Shown here in pieces: positions 42,980 through 55,016 of a stretch of DNA of 64,000 nt; position 1 is the first letter of the stretch; each line of letters begins with the position of its first letter. This stretch comes from Lumnitzera littorea. Its lineage: Eukaryota; Streptophyta; Magnoliopsida; Myrtales; Combretaceae. Under the pieces are notes generated by a model, which searched no databases, was not told where the DNA came from, and saw only the letters and a program-made list of their open reading frames with translations. The DNA is taken from positions 75,567,443 to 75,631,442 of the forward strand of contig JAMXBB010000004.1 of assembly GCA_024138015.1 (NCBI GenBank), in the 5' to 3' direction. The position numbers were made by a program, and so were the translations under genes.

Positions 42980-44992
42980 TTAGTATTCTCCATGTGAGTT
43001 CTCAAAGTCCCCTAGCTCGGTTAAGAGTGATTGGTCTAGCAGATAGATTGCTATCATGAAACTTGTTTTGTCTTCTCCAACCATGTTTTCCAATTTTCCT
43101 ATGTATTCTTTGAAATTTGATCTTTGATCAGATACTAACAATATGTTTTGTGGAAACAAATCAGGAAGAAGACAAGTAACTAAGAGATAAAATGTAGAGA
43201 ATGGCAAATAAAAAGCATGAGTAATTACTTCATCAACTGGAAGTAGAAAACAAAAAAATAAAATCATCATAGGAAAATTAAGTAATGAGAACTGCAAATT
43301 AATAGCAATTTGTTGAGAAATACGGTAATTACCAATTTATATTGGTAGTGCTTAAAAGTGCTAACTATACTATTTTTTAATGACGTATATTTTGATACTT
43401 TTTTTTTATATTACTAAATTTTAAATGTATCTTCATATATAGCTTATAGCTATAATAACAAAAGAAAAAAAGGAAATTGGTGTAAAAAAAACTTAATAAA
43501 AATATAATTATTAATATAAAATGGTAACTGCGGCATTTTTTCATAAACTGTAGTTCTATTTTTTTTTTTTTTGTAGCTGTAGATGTAAGGTTTAATTAAA
43601 GTAGTTACTGTGTATTGCATAAGTGACATGCCACATGTAGTTTAAGGAAAGTGAAACTAGAAAGACACCTGATGGGATGATTAAGTGAAAACAAGGTATG
43701 GAGAAGGAACAAGCAATCTTAGTGTCTCAAATGCACAAGCAACGGACAAAGCAACCTTAGGAGACCTTGAGCGTTCACCCTGTACTTGAGTGAGGGAGAT
43801 CAATTCTTTGCCCAAATCACTTGTTTGATCTTATAGAGCAGTGGTTTTGTAGAGTACTACTGTTTCTCTATTCTCTCTAAGATTTGCTAATGAGGAGGGA
43901 AGAATGTATATTTACAGGTTCTTGGAAAAGATAGCATCCATCAGATCATCTCCATGATCAATAGATGAGATGGTGCTTGATCAATTCATGGTTATCCAAA
44001 GCGAGCAAGCTAATGGGTCTAAGGTCAATAGCCTTCCTCACGAGTACATGAGCATGCCTGAGAAAGGTTGGGTGTGGAGGACCGGTCCAACGATCCTTGT
44101 TCCGAGCTCACTAGGTCAATTCTTCCTAAATCATTTTAATTATAAACTTGACTATCTACGCTCTATCACCTAACCCAAATAGTTAAGCCAAATAATAGTG
44201 AGTTTACCCCATAACAATATAATAAATTTTTAGCCCTCTACAGTAGCAAATAGTTGTTTACCACCATGTTGGATGTCAATGGATCATATCCCATGCCATT
44301 AGAAGCAAAAGTGACTCCAGCGCTTAAATCTTTAGGTTGGAGATTTGGTTCCAAATATTTTGGCACAATGCTTTTGATCCCTAATTTTTCTGCTAAAAAA
44401 AAAATCTTGTTCATTAGTGAGTTTTTATATAAAACTAAATAAAATGTGACAGACAAATTGAGCTAAAATAAATTTATGTTGCCTTCTTTTTATATATTTT
44501 TGTATCATAGGAAATAATGTACATTATTCAATTACATTGTTCAGGATGACCATTCGATGATAAGCAACTTAATAGTATCTTTTATGTACATATATATATA
44601 CATACACCTACTTGTTATATCATATATGATGGATATGGTAACATAAGACCGACTCATTCTAGTATGTAAGATTCGAAAATATGCATGCTTTAGTAAGAGA
44701 TGTGAAAACATCACAAACCCATTATGTTGCTGGCAACTTTTGCATTGCTAAATTGTCCAGTTGCTATACCTCCCGGATAATCCTTAACATATGGAGTGTA
44801 ATTACACTTACCAAGAGTTGCAAGGTCATTGTTATTGCCTGCGTCGGCATTGGAATCACCAACTATTATCACTGTTGGTATGGTTTGATTGGGAGGTAGG
44901 TTTATGCATATTTTAGCCGAGAGAAACATCAAGCACAAACACAAAGACAAACATGACAAGACATAGTTTAGTAACATTTTAAGAAACTTCAA
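42980..44992 (-). pseudogene. GDSL esterase/lipase copy 1 (EXL-like), 3'-truncated
   Basis: GDSL lipases are secreted serine hydrolases of plants. Exon 1 (44,992 down to about 44,711) has a hydrophobic signal-like start (LLNYVLSCLSLCLCLMF), the catalytic block VIIVGDSNADAGNNND, and PYVKDYPGGIATGQFSN. Exon 2 (about 44,405-44,260) reads LAEKLGIKSIVPKYLEPNL, then LSAGVTFAS, then GYDPLTS. Exon 3 (about 43,140-43,040) reads NFKEYIGKLENMVGEDKTSF. Then similarity stops close to gypsy E. The start codon is TTG where copy 2 has ATG. The next in-frame ATG is at 44,977. Exons 4 and 5 with the catalytic DxxH are absent. Confidence 0.85.
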
Positions 44993-44999
44993 AAAGTTT

Positions 45000-47900
45000 G
45001 CCCTTTATCTTCTCTCTCACTCTCACTCTCTCTATTGTCCTCTCATATATGTGTTTATATATATACAAAATATGCCTAAAAAGTAGCTAGTACTTTGGAA
45101 TAATGCTCTAGTCAATTATTTACTGGAATGGTGCTACAATACGTATGATTTGAAGCATCTAGATCCCATATTTTAGACAACTAGGTTGAATGATTAATTT
45201 CGGAACAAAAGTATCATCAATACTTAAGATATATGCCTAATGAGTTGACTTTCATATATATATATATGTATATATTCTATTTGCTTGGGCTAATAAATAT
45301 ATAGTTATATATATTTATATTATAATTAATTTTCCTAAATATTGGAAATATTGATTTTAAAGGCAATATTATCGACACTCCATTTTCAAAATTATAATGC
45401 AAGTTTACTTAGATAACAAACATGTACATAATTTGCTCACATGACTAACAATTAAAGAAAGAAAAAAAATTCACTTGACCATTGTAAGGAGAAAAAAAAA
45501 AAGGTATAAACAATCGAAAAAATACTTAAAAAAAATACAATTGCAATAATACATTATAAATTTACTTATTGAATATATTAAAAAAATGCGAATCACATTT
45601 AGTTTGCTTCATCAAATAAGTAGCCATATGCCTATAAAAATAATGAAAAATATATTAATTAGGGAATTTTGTACATAGTAAAATGAAATGTTTTAATATA
45701 AAATATAAGGCAAGCTGTATGGACCACCAAAAACTTTAGAAAATGCATGGACCCTAACTTTTTAAAAATTCATCACTTAAACTCCTTGAAAAGTCGACAC
45801 AACAACTTCTATAGAAGTTTTAGTTGAGGTGGCAACACATAGGTACTGAAATGGTGTTTCTTAAATATATTTAATTAATTAATTAGAAAAAAGGAATAAA
45901 ATCAAATGCAACCACGCTTGACCTCCTCCTCTATTTTGCTACATTAACATGATAATATTTGAATAGTCTTACATTACATTTATGTACATTTCACTTATGA
46001 AAAGTTAATCAACCTTTTTTTTCTTTTAATGGTCTAGTAATTTCATCATTCATCATGGTTTCCTACATATATGTTAGGAACTCTATAAAGCAAGTTTGTG
46101 TACCTTTCTTTCTCCATTTTTTTTTTTGTTATCAAAGATATACACAATATAAGCAAAAGATTGTGTATCTAAAATAACCAAATGAAACCTATCTATCTTG
46201 TTCACAAAATTGGAAAACATATCTATTTATTGATTTAATTTGCACTTACAACAACTGCTAAATATTAACAAATTCTACGAAATAGAGGCGGTAAACCTTT
46301 TTTGTTTTTTGGGTCGAATAAAGGACGTCATTTGTAATGCCCTGCATTCTAGATATTTGGTTAGAAATTTTTCTTAAACTTTTGGTACTTAAAGACGATT
46401 TGTCACTGCTATCCCTAAGTTAGGGATAAGATAAAACTTGTATCCAACCTGTTATTCAACTTCATACAACATTTGATTCCAAATCACTTCTTATTCATCA
46501 TAATAATCAATAGTGGAAGTTTTATAAAAGTGAGCTGTACACAGAGTATCACTGTAATATATATCTATATAGTATAATAATCCTTTATGAGTACATACCT
46601 TTGACTACAAACGCTGCACTTAATTTTTTATAGGGTGACACCAACTTCATCCTAAAAGAGTTGTCGTCATGTATTTAAATTGTATCTTGAAGGTCATAAC
46701 TTCTCCTAAAAGTACACCTTCGACTAGAATTCTGAAGTTTCCTTATCTTTATGGTACAATCTTCTGTCTAACTCATTCTTAACCTGAGAATAAGATAACA
46801 CATAAAATATGGACTTCTTTTTAGCAATGACTTCAAATGATGAATAAGGAATTACAATTTTATGTTAGGAAGTTTTAGAATAACGTTAGTAGAAAGATTG
46901 AATTGTCAATTGGAAAAAGATTGATTGATATCATTTTAATTTATTCTTTTGTCCATCAAAGTTTTCATAAACCAAGAACTATGAGTAAAAAGCTTAGTTA
47001 AATATAAGCTATTGAAGATATTATTTCAATTATTTTATGGCATTCGACTCAATTTCATGTTCAAGAAAGTACCTTGAGACAACTTTGGCATCTCTTCCAT
47101 TAAATTTGACTATACAAAATACAAAGTAGATCTTAATTTTTTAGAAAGGTTTAAAGCTTTATTTCTAACAAGTCAAAGACCACCTTTTTTTCATAGTAAC
47201 TAGAGTAATGTATTTTAAACATGTATATAAACATCCATGGTGAAACAAAACCATTAAGTTTAATAGATCATGGATAAGACTCTAACTTTTTAATCATTTA
47301 TCAATGTTCCAAAATCAAATCAATGGAGCTTATACTTTTTGGGATTTAAACAAGTGCACGTAATTCAAAAAATGACATTCCAAATCTTAAAATATGATGA
47401 ATTATGAATTTACATGATAAGGAGATCATTCAAACATTCTAAAATCTATAAAGTACGAGATACTTTAAAAAAAAAAACATCAATCTCTTATGATGGAATA
47501 TAAAATTGTACCAATTACGAATCGGCATGACTTTACCACGAACACCAATGGCATCATTATCGAGATAAAAGAAACTTTGTAAATCATGAATTCATCACAA
47601 ATGCCTGACTAGATCTATATATCTACAACATGGAAAAATCATAAAGACGGAGTACTTTATGGATTGGCATATTTATACATCTCAAAGTAGATTCATAAAG
47701 TTGAGGAATTTCATCTACTCTTGAAATATATAATATAATTGATATAACTTGTCATGGGGTTTTCATTGTGATGAATCTAACCAAGAGTATAGATACGCAT
47801 TATCCTTTTCCTCTATTTACAAAACATCAATTTCTGAACCTAACTAAAAATAGTTTCAAAGAAGGCCAATTTACATATTCCTTGTAAACACAAATACGAA

Positions 47901-48250
47901 TAAATTTATCACCAAATATGTATGTGACAAAATCCCTAATTTAACAAATTCGATCAAAGTCCAAACCAACAAAATTAGAGTTTATAGATTCTAATTCAAT
48001 TTTGACAAGTTTAAGAGTAATAACTATAGTTTGTATCTACAATGACTTTGATACCAACTATTGAAAACATGTATAAATAAATCCAAAATAAATTGCATAT
48101 AGATATAAGATTTATAAAATGTGAAACATGATATATCTCAAGAGTACGAGTAACATTTATGTACTTAGATTTAGATAGAGATCCATCTTGTAGCAGTGTT
48201 ATTTTATATGCAATTGTAAAGAATGTGAGAGAAGATTGCTCTCTTCCTAA
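45000..48250. other. Upstream region of lipase copy 1, no gene seen
   Basis: AT-rich DNA, 5' to the minus-strand lipase. It contains (TA)n runs at 45,254 and a putative retroelement leader at 46,340-48,387 with a primer-binding-like site. No gene is supported. Confidence 0.6.
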
Positions 48251-48387
48251 TAGGAAATTATGTTAAAACTATTTAATAGAAAAGTAGTTTTTATATTCTT
48301 ATCAGATGAGAGTAGGAATTTTTCTTTAAGCAATAAAGTGAGTAGCCATACCCATAACGGTATATCCACATTAAAAGGCCGATTACA
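48045..48387 (-). repeat. Candidate LTR with primer-binding-like site (copy 1)
   Basis: The minus strand has TGGTATCAAAGT (48,045-48,056), 10 of 12 matches to the initiator-methionine site, preceded by 331 bases that start TGTAATCGGCC at 48,387. The same layout exists in unit 2. No gag or pol follows, so it would be a non-autonomous or gutted element. Moderate evidence only. Confidence 0.35.
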
Positions 48388-48394
48388 ATCTCTC

Positions 48395-48790
48395 TTCCTC
48401 CTAGTTTTATACGTATTTTTATATGTGTATATATACATATTTTTATATTTTCCTAATGTATTTTTAAGGAATTTTCAATATATTATATATATACTTTCGG
48501 TTTTCATGTATATATATATGTATAAATATTTAGTAATTTCTTATATGATTGTTTATGTACATATTATACTATGTATGTATAGGGCGTATATGTATATTTA
48601 TATTCACATAATCTTATCATTTTTCCTTGTTTATTCATTTATATGTATATATATTTTGAATATGTATTCTTATGTATATGTATATAAACTGTATATACCA
48701 TTATTTATACATATACCTAACTAAGTCTATAATATATCCCTACATATAAGTATGTATCTATATGTATAATAATATATATACACAAATAGA
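48395..48790. repeat. Low-complexity AT/TATG-rich tract
   Basis: Alternating TATATA, TATGTA and ACATAT text. The open frame over 48,260-48,724 is a product of this composition and not a gene. Confidence 0.8.
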
Positions 48791-50866
48791 CATAATCTCT
48801 AAAAGAAATTAGATTTATACACAAAATCCCATTACATATACATGGAACTTCTAATACAATACACTAAAATTCATACTAAAGACATATTAATATATCAAGT
48901 ACAAAAGTACATAAAAATACACAAAGAATACATAAAACATAATTAACATAAGGGAACTAACATTAACAATATATGAGGAAAATATGTTTACTTGTTTTGA
49001 GGGAATTTGATGAAGAAACCTCCTTTGTATGTCTCTCTTAGTATTGATAGTATGTGGAATGGTAGTTAATATTTTTAGAAGAATGTTATATGAAAGAAAG
49101 TAAGAAAAACAAAAGAAAGAGATGAGAAGAAGAGAGAGAGAAATATTGTCCAACATGTAGGAAGGAAATGGGTTAAATATGTATGTTGATTCAAGACAAA
49201 CATAGAGAATTGTTGATGTTTCTGGATATGCTAGGTCACTTATGGCAAGAAGGAGGGAAAAGAAGAAGGAAAAAGAAAAAGAAAAGAGAAGAAAAAGAAA
49301 AGTCTAGAGTCAACATGTTGACTTGGTTAAATGTTCACTTGATTAACTCTTAGAATATTATATGTATTTATTATATATATATTTTGGACAAAAAGAAAAT
49401 AGAGGAAAAGATGAAGAAAGAGGGAAAATGAAGAATTAAATGTAATAAATTAATAAAACAAATATTTGAATTTTCTTCAAATATTTGTAACTCTACAAAT
49501 AATATTCAGAATAATAAATAATATAACTATATGGAAAATTATAAATTATGATATTAATATCTACTACATATTGTCTAAGTAACAAATAAATGTCTAAATT
49601 GACATAATTATAATTTATTTATATAAATATAATGTCAATATTAATTATAAAATAATATTATAAATTTTATGAATTAATTTAGTACTTTTATATTTATGGG
49701 TATTTCAAAGTTAGCTCTAATCATTTGCGGGCAATTTTACGTGATTTGACATATCGTTTAGTTATTTGGCTCAATTAGGATTTTATTAACTTTATAGCAA
49801 ATTGGTATATTTCTATGCTTAAAGTTTTGGTTTTAGGGTCTTGTTTAGGTTCATGTTTGATTTCTCATATGTATACGCGTATTTCATACGCGATTAAGAT
49901 TTTTATTAGGTTTGGGGTTACTCTTTTACAGTTATATATATTTAGGGTTTAAAGTTTTCGCATGTTATTAGAGTTTCAATTAATAAGTTAGGATTTTTTA
50001 TATTTGTTTTAAGTTTCGAGTTTAAAATTTTAATCGACTTTAAATTTATTGGCTCTGTTGACTTAAGAAAATCATCCATAGTACATAAGTTTAATTCTAT
50101 ACTCAGAAAGTTAGATTTGCATGATTTATAATTAAACTCAAACCTATAGTTATCAAGCTCAATAAAAGCTTGAGTAAGGTCGAGCTCGATAAATTTTAAA
50201 TGAGCTAACTTTAAGCCTTTAAAAACTGTACTCGGCTTCGCTTAGATTGTTTGTAACCTTATATAAAAATGTCAGTAGTAGCAACAAAATGTTTTTTGGC
50301 ATCTTTGTATTTCAAAATTACAAAAATGTCCCTAATGTATCTGCTATGGTTGTAATGTGGTATAAAGAATTTATTACGATAGATAGTAACTAAAAATATA
50401 AGATCACTATTATGAATTATGACAGCAACAATTGTTCGTACCCTATTGCTAATTTATTGTTGGAATTTGTGTTTTCCTTTATAGCGACTCTCATTAAATA
50501 TTTGTAGATTTTGGTGGGTCTAGACCATAGAGGATTTTATACATACGTTGTCTGAATAGAAAAAATTCCAATTAAATATGCAAGAATAACCAAAATTTAA
50601 TGTGATTTGATAGTTTATGTGCCACAGGATTTCAAGATTGTGATATGGAAGAATGAAAAAAGTAGTATTTTTGTGCAAATTATACATGTGTGGATAGAGC
50701 CCAAAAATCCTAAAACCTCTTAACTATAATTATTTATGATACTTCCTTTGGCAATTAATTGGTGCTTTAGTAATTGGACGGGGGGCATGTATATGTTCAG
50801 AAAAGGAGCGTGTATATATTTATAAAAGTTGTATCTGACCGGTGATTTTTAGTCAATATGCAATTG
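48791..50866. other. Intergenic, no gene seen
   Basis: AT-rich. It has a purine-rich GAAGAAAAAGA tract at 49,245-49,310 and a segment near 50,160 with alternating GAGCTCGATAAA and CTCGGCTTCG text, as seen in some plant DNA transposons. No coding sequence is recognised. Confidence 0.55.
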
Positions 50867-51258
50867 TTAATTTTTATCAATATTTCGCATGGCTTGATTG
50901 CCTTCAACCGGACGGACGTAATGACTTTGAAAACCGGAGCACAACATATCGGAGAACCGATGATTATCCAACCTGTGCATGTTGCTGTACTCTTCTACTA
51001 CTCTAGGGCAAGCGGATGAATTATTCCTTTTAACATCCAGATTATTAAACCGTTCTCTGTGTCTTCTGGCCATCATCACATGCCAATGGTTCTTCACCGC
51101 ATTATCGGTTCGACCCGGAAATACCCTCGCGATAACCGACCATTTGTTTCCATGGATGCGATGTAAAGCAAGAAGTCTTTCTTCTTCCTCTTCTGTAAGA
51201 GGGTTTCTACTGATTTTTGGATCCAATTGATTGAACCATCTTAACCTACAGCTCTTCC
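50867..51258 (-). pseudogene. R2R3-MYB transcription factor exon, 5' exon not found
   Basis: R2R3-MYB proteins bind DNA through two helix-turn-helix repeats. After an intron acceptor (TTGATTTCAG) the exon gives the end of R2 (GKSCRLRWFNQLDPKISRNP) and a complete R3 (LTEEEEERLLALHRIHGNKW, then SVIARVFPGRTDNAVKNHW, then HVMMARRHRER). The second and third R3 tryptophans are present. In place of the first there is Leu, as this position is often Phe or Ile in plants. FNQLDP and HVxMARR point to the MYB52/54/105/117 group. The tail is only about 65 residues, shorter than usual. I found no R2 exon in the 1.7 kb upstream, so it is a truncated copy or has a very long first intron. Confidence 0.75.
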
Positions 51259-53300
51259 CTGAAATCAATATGGAGAATTCATCTAAGTTAAATATCCAAA
51301 TTTAAGAAATATCTTCATTAAGTATAGTTCACTTGTACGGTTTTTCTTTTTCCAAATAAAAAAAATAAAATTTTAAAGGAAAATAGCAGTATTTATGATA
51401 TTAATTATTTTTCAAAATTTCCATGGTGACAAATAATTTAAGGATAATTAATATGATCACATGGATGCATACATAGGCGCCTGAATCAAACTTTTTCTAG
51501 GTCGATATCCTTGTAGCTTTATAATCATAGAAACATGATTGGCTTGACTTGTAATATTAACATGTACGTACTACGCATTTGCGATTCGGTTGTCTAGCTA
51601 TCTTCTGCACATGTACGTGTGTAATTATTTCGGGTCGTGTAGTATTAGCTTCTTCTTTTTTTTTTTTTTTTTTTTTTCACATTGTTGCTATTTTATTTAT
51701 ATATATATATATATTATGAAATAAAAAATTTTCTCTTTTTTTTTATCATTTTTTTCTTGTCTTTTTTTTTTTCTTGGGGTGCCGTGTATGTAACGTACTT
51801 CCATTGAATAGGTTAAACTTCTTCCATTTTGCGAGGCCTAAACTTCCATAAATATTTATTTTCAAAACCTATTGGAAATGTCTGATAGTATAACAATTTT
51901 ATTACGTACGTATAGAGGTTAGTTGCCCTAGCCAGCGAGATCAGATGTATATACTGTCATCAGCAAATCAATGGAGTTCATATACACAAAAAGACCAATA
52001 TCAATAGATGAAGGAGCCTATCACCAAAAAATAACAAAACTACTTTGTAATCGCAACATGCCATAATAATTAATTCAGATGCCGGCTAATGTTGACTACC
52101 CAAAAGTTCAAGGCTAGGGCTAGGTTAGGATATGAGTATTGATGCACGTCACGAACATTAGCATAGCATGGGTATATTGTATTTGCATTATTTAGATGGT
52201 CTAAAATGTATCCTAACTGAATTGATGGATTACTTATATGTTTGTGATGGGATTTTGCTTGTATTGCTATTTGTTATCTACTCTCGGCTCATAGTAAGCC
52301 AAAGAAATAAGTTGTGTTATCCTCAAGTTAGAAAATGAGTTAGATAATACCTCACATTTCGAGAGCAAGAGAACTTGAGAGTGCTTAAAGGGTAATGGTT
52401 TTCCTTAAGAGGCGAATAGTTGTAGACTTGACTTGGATTCAGTTTCTAAAAGGAGGCTTTCTAGGAAGATCATTGAGTGGCAATGTGAAGACTTCAACAT
52501 ACAAATTGTAATGTAGTGTAGACTTTCAAATGAAATTATATAACGAAAAGATATCTTGATGGAAACACATAATGTATAAGAGCTATATAGTTGTAATACT
52601 TAGAGTTTGGCTAATATGTGTAAAAACTTTTGTTACTGTTGTGAGAATGAAAGGCAACTTAAAATTAAGTATTGTATGAAGTGAAAGACAGGTGGATTAC
52701 CAATTTTGCCTTATCCTTAACCGAGGAATGACAGTGATACATTGTCTTTAGACACCAATAATTTGAAAAATTTTTTAAGTAGATACATAGAAAGCAGAGC
52801 GTTACAGATTCTCATGTAAACTCAAGATATAAATGCATTAGTCTCATAGGGAAGAACTTGATATAGTGAAATGTGTATACTTAATACCACACCCTTCCCA
52901 CAAGTTGCACATGATTTGCCTACTCTGTGAGGTTTGGTGCAACCGGTTGTGGTTAGGCTCTCTAAACTTTCACTTTATTATTGTGATTCTATGGAACCAT
53001 ATTGAACCTCTTGGTACCATTATTATTGTTTCCATTGTCAACATGAGTAAATATATTGCCCATTTAAGACCAACTAATAAACTTGAAAAATGGTGTACAT
53101 GGAATACAAACTTAATAAATTGTTCACCCAAAAAAATAAAAAATAAAAGATAATGAATCACCCGTGAAGCATTATGCCAACAACTTTCTTATTACATCTT
53201 TTGATTGATCAGGGAATAAATATTGAAAAACTTCATATTATGTGAATTTTAATCACTTATGAATCAACAACGTTTTCATCTAGAGTTCAAGATATTGAAC
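51259..53300. other. Intergenic, no gene seen
   Basis: Contains a T-rich tract (51,650-51,775), a (TA)n run near 51,700 and unrecognised sequence. The frames at 52,866-53,161 on both strands look like chance. Confidence 0.55.
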
Positions 53301-53490
53301 TTAAAAAAATTTGTTGAGGCATTTATCGAGAACTGGTTCAATAACGGTTCTGTATGCCTTTTCGGTGGGATGAAAGCGGTCCCAGAAAACGTGACTGGAC
53401 ACATCCGAACATGAACCTACTAACTTGTTGCATAAAGAAATGACCTCAACATTCCCTGTCCCCCAACATGCCTTATCCGCAATAGAAAAC
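53301..53490 (-). pseudogene. GDSL lipase copy 2, exon 5
   Basis: Terminal exon with FSIADKACWGTGNVEVISLC, then CSDVSSHVFWDRFHPTEKAY, then LDKCLNKFF and a stop. This carries block V of the family (Asp-x-x-His). It is intact in phase. There is a 1.5-kb AT-rich intron before exon 4. Confidence 0.88.
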
Positions 53491-55016
53491 CTTGAAAAAT
53501 TCAATTATACAATCCCTTAGAACATTATCATTTTTAATAGTAAATTTTGGCATTAAGTGGATATCATACATTTCATTATTTACCAATTTACATAAAATGA
53601 AAACACATAACATTTTATATGTGCCTTTTAAATCAATCGTCGAAGCTAAAATCAAAATATAATAATATGTAGTATGATGGTATATTTGGAAGACACCATA
53701 TGTATAAATCAAAAATAAAATCTATGCAAACTTGGATGACTTTAAGGGATAATGCATTAACCTCAAGTGAATGGAGGTGAGTTGATATAAGGTAGGTAAG
53801 ATATATGGCTGTATGTGTACCCTATCCTGTAAAGTACGTTCCTAAAATTTTTAATTAGATTAAAACATATCTAGTAGTTAATTAGAACCACTTTGAAACC
53901 TATAACCTGAAAGAACTAACTTGTAGTAACTCTGTAGAACCTATAATTTTTCTTATCTTCTCATAAATTTTAAGTTTATGTGTTATAAAAAAAATAATCC
54001 AAATATGATATTACAAGTTCTTCCTCATAGGAAAACCTTACAAAAGCTGTGATATGATTAAAGTAACATTTTTCTATCTTAGTTATTTCATTATATGTTG
54101 TTAATAAAACCTACAGACCCTTCAGTAAATTGAAATGAAAACTATCAATTAGAAAAGTTAAAATATCACAGTTTTTGGGTTTGTGGTTTATATTAGACAT
54201 AGGTAGCTTCTTTCTAACTTGATGGTAAAATATAAGGTTATCTTTCATCAACAAATATATATTATATTATTTAATAAATTATATAGGGTAAAAACCAGGT
54301 ATCTTAAAACCTGTACCATACTCACCTTAGAGTATAGATTCTAGAGTAGTTATAGGATATGAGATAGCATAGGGAAGCTGGTTTTAGAAAATTACTACTG
54401 GAATTTACCTTGTAACCTTAGATAACCACTCAAAATTTATCCAATCGAGCAAGGAATGAGTGCTACCTTGTCCTTCAAGGTTACCCACTCAACTTAAACT
54501 TCAAGATCTTCTTACATCTTTCCATTTGCTATGCAAGCTAATAGAGTTATTGTAATACCCTTATTACTTTATTACTTTCCAAAATTGTATGTCTATATAT
54601 AAACTTTGGTGTGATTATATATTGGGTAGATTATAAATATGTTCCTTGAACAATCGATCATTTATGGATAGACTCTTAAACTTTTGAAATGTTATTTCAC
54701 CTTCCCATAATGTTCTGAAAATGTGCATATAGGCTCCGAACCATCGTTAAAACTCCATAATTTTTGAAGTTTTAGAGAGAGCATTTTGAATATTTAGAAG
54801 ATCTATCCAAGTGGACAATACTTTAGGAGTGATTTTCAATTAGTCCTTAGTATTTTATGGCCTTTTTTTGGGGCATATATATATATATACACACACACGT
54901 ACATACATATCTTAGTCGAACCAAATCTAACTAAATTTAAAAACACTTACTCAGATGTACATAGCAATAACATTATTCTTGCCAAGTTAATGAGAAATTA
55001 TGTAGCTTTACCATAT
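53491..55016. other. Lipase copy 2 intron 4, no gene seen
   Basis: AT-rich, with a (TA)n(CA)n microsatellite at 54,875-54,900. Nothing else is recognised. Confidence 0.6.

Larger units (their letters stand above)
43045..48390. repeat. Segmental duplication, unit 1
   Basis: This whole stretch (lipase exons 1-3, introns and about 3.4 kb upstream of the gene) matches 55,632-61,931 in order and orientation, with many substitutions and small indels. The right edge is sharp at GATTACAAT. Dozens of long matches were seen by eye. Confidence 0.9.

Noticed and set aside
44254..44899. Plus-strand frames over lipase copy 1
   Set aside because: Antisense to lipase exons 1 and 2.
46336..46360. TGTAATGCCCTGC as start of a second LTR
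   Set aside because: No matching end or partner LTR found; left as unexplained.
48260..48724. Open frame of 154 codons on the plus strand
   Set aside because: Composed of Tyr/Ile/Val/Phe runs from TATA/TATG low-complexity DNA; no family features.
50979..51230. Plus-strand frame of 83 codons
   Set aside because: Antisense of the MYB exon.
52866..53161. Overlapping frames on both strands
   Set aside because: Chance frames; no domain features, strand ambiguous.
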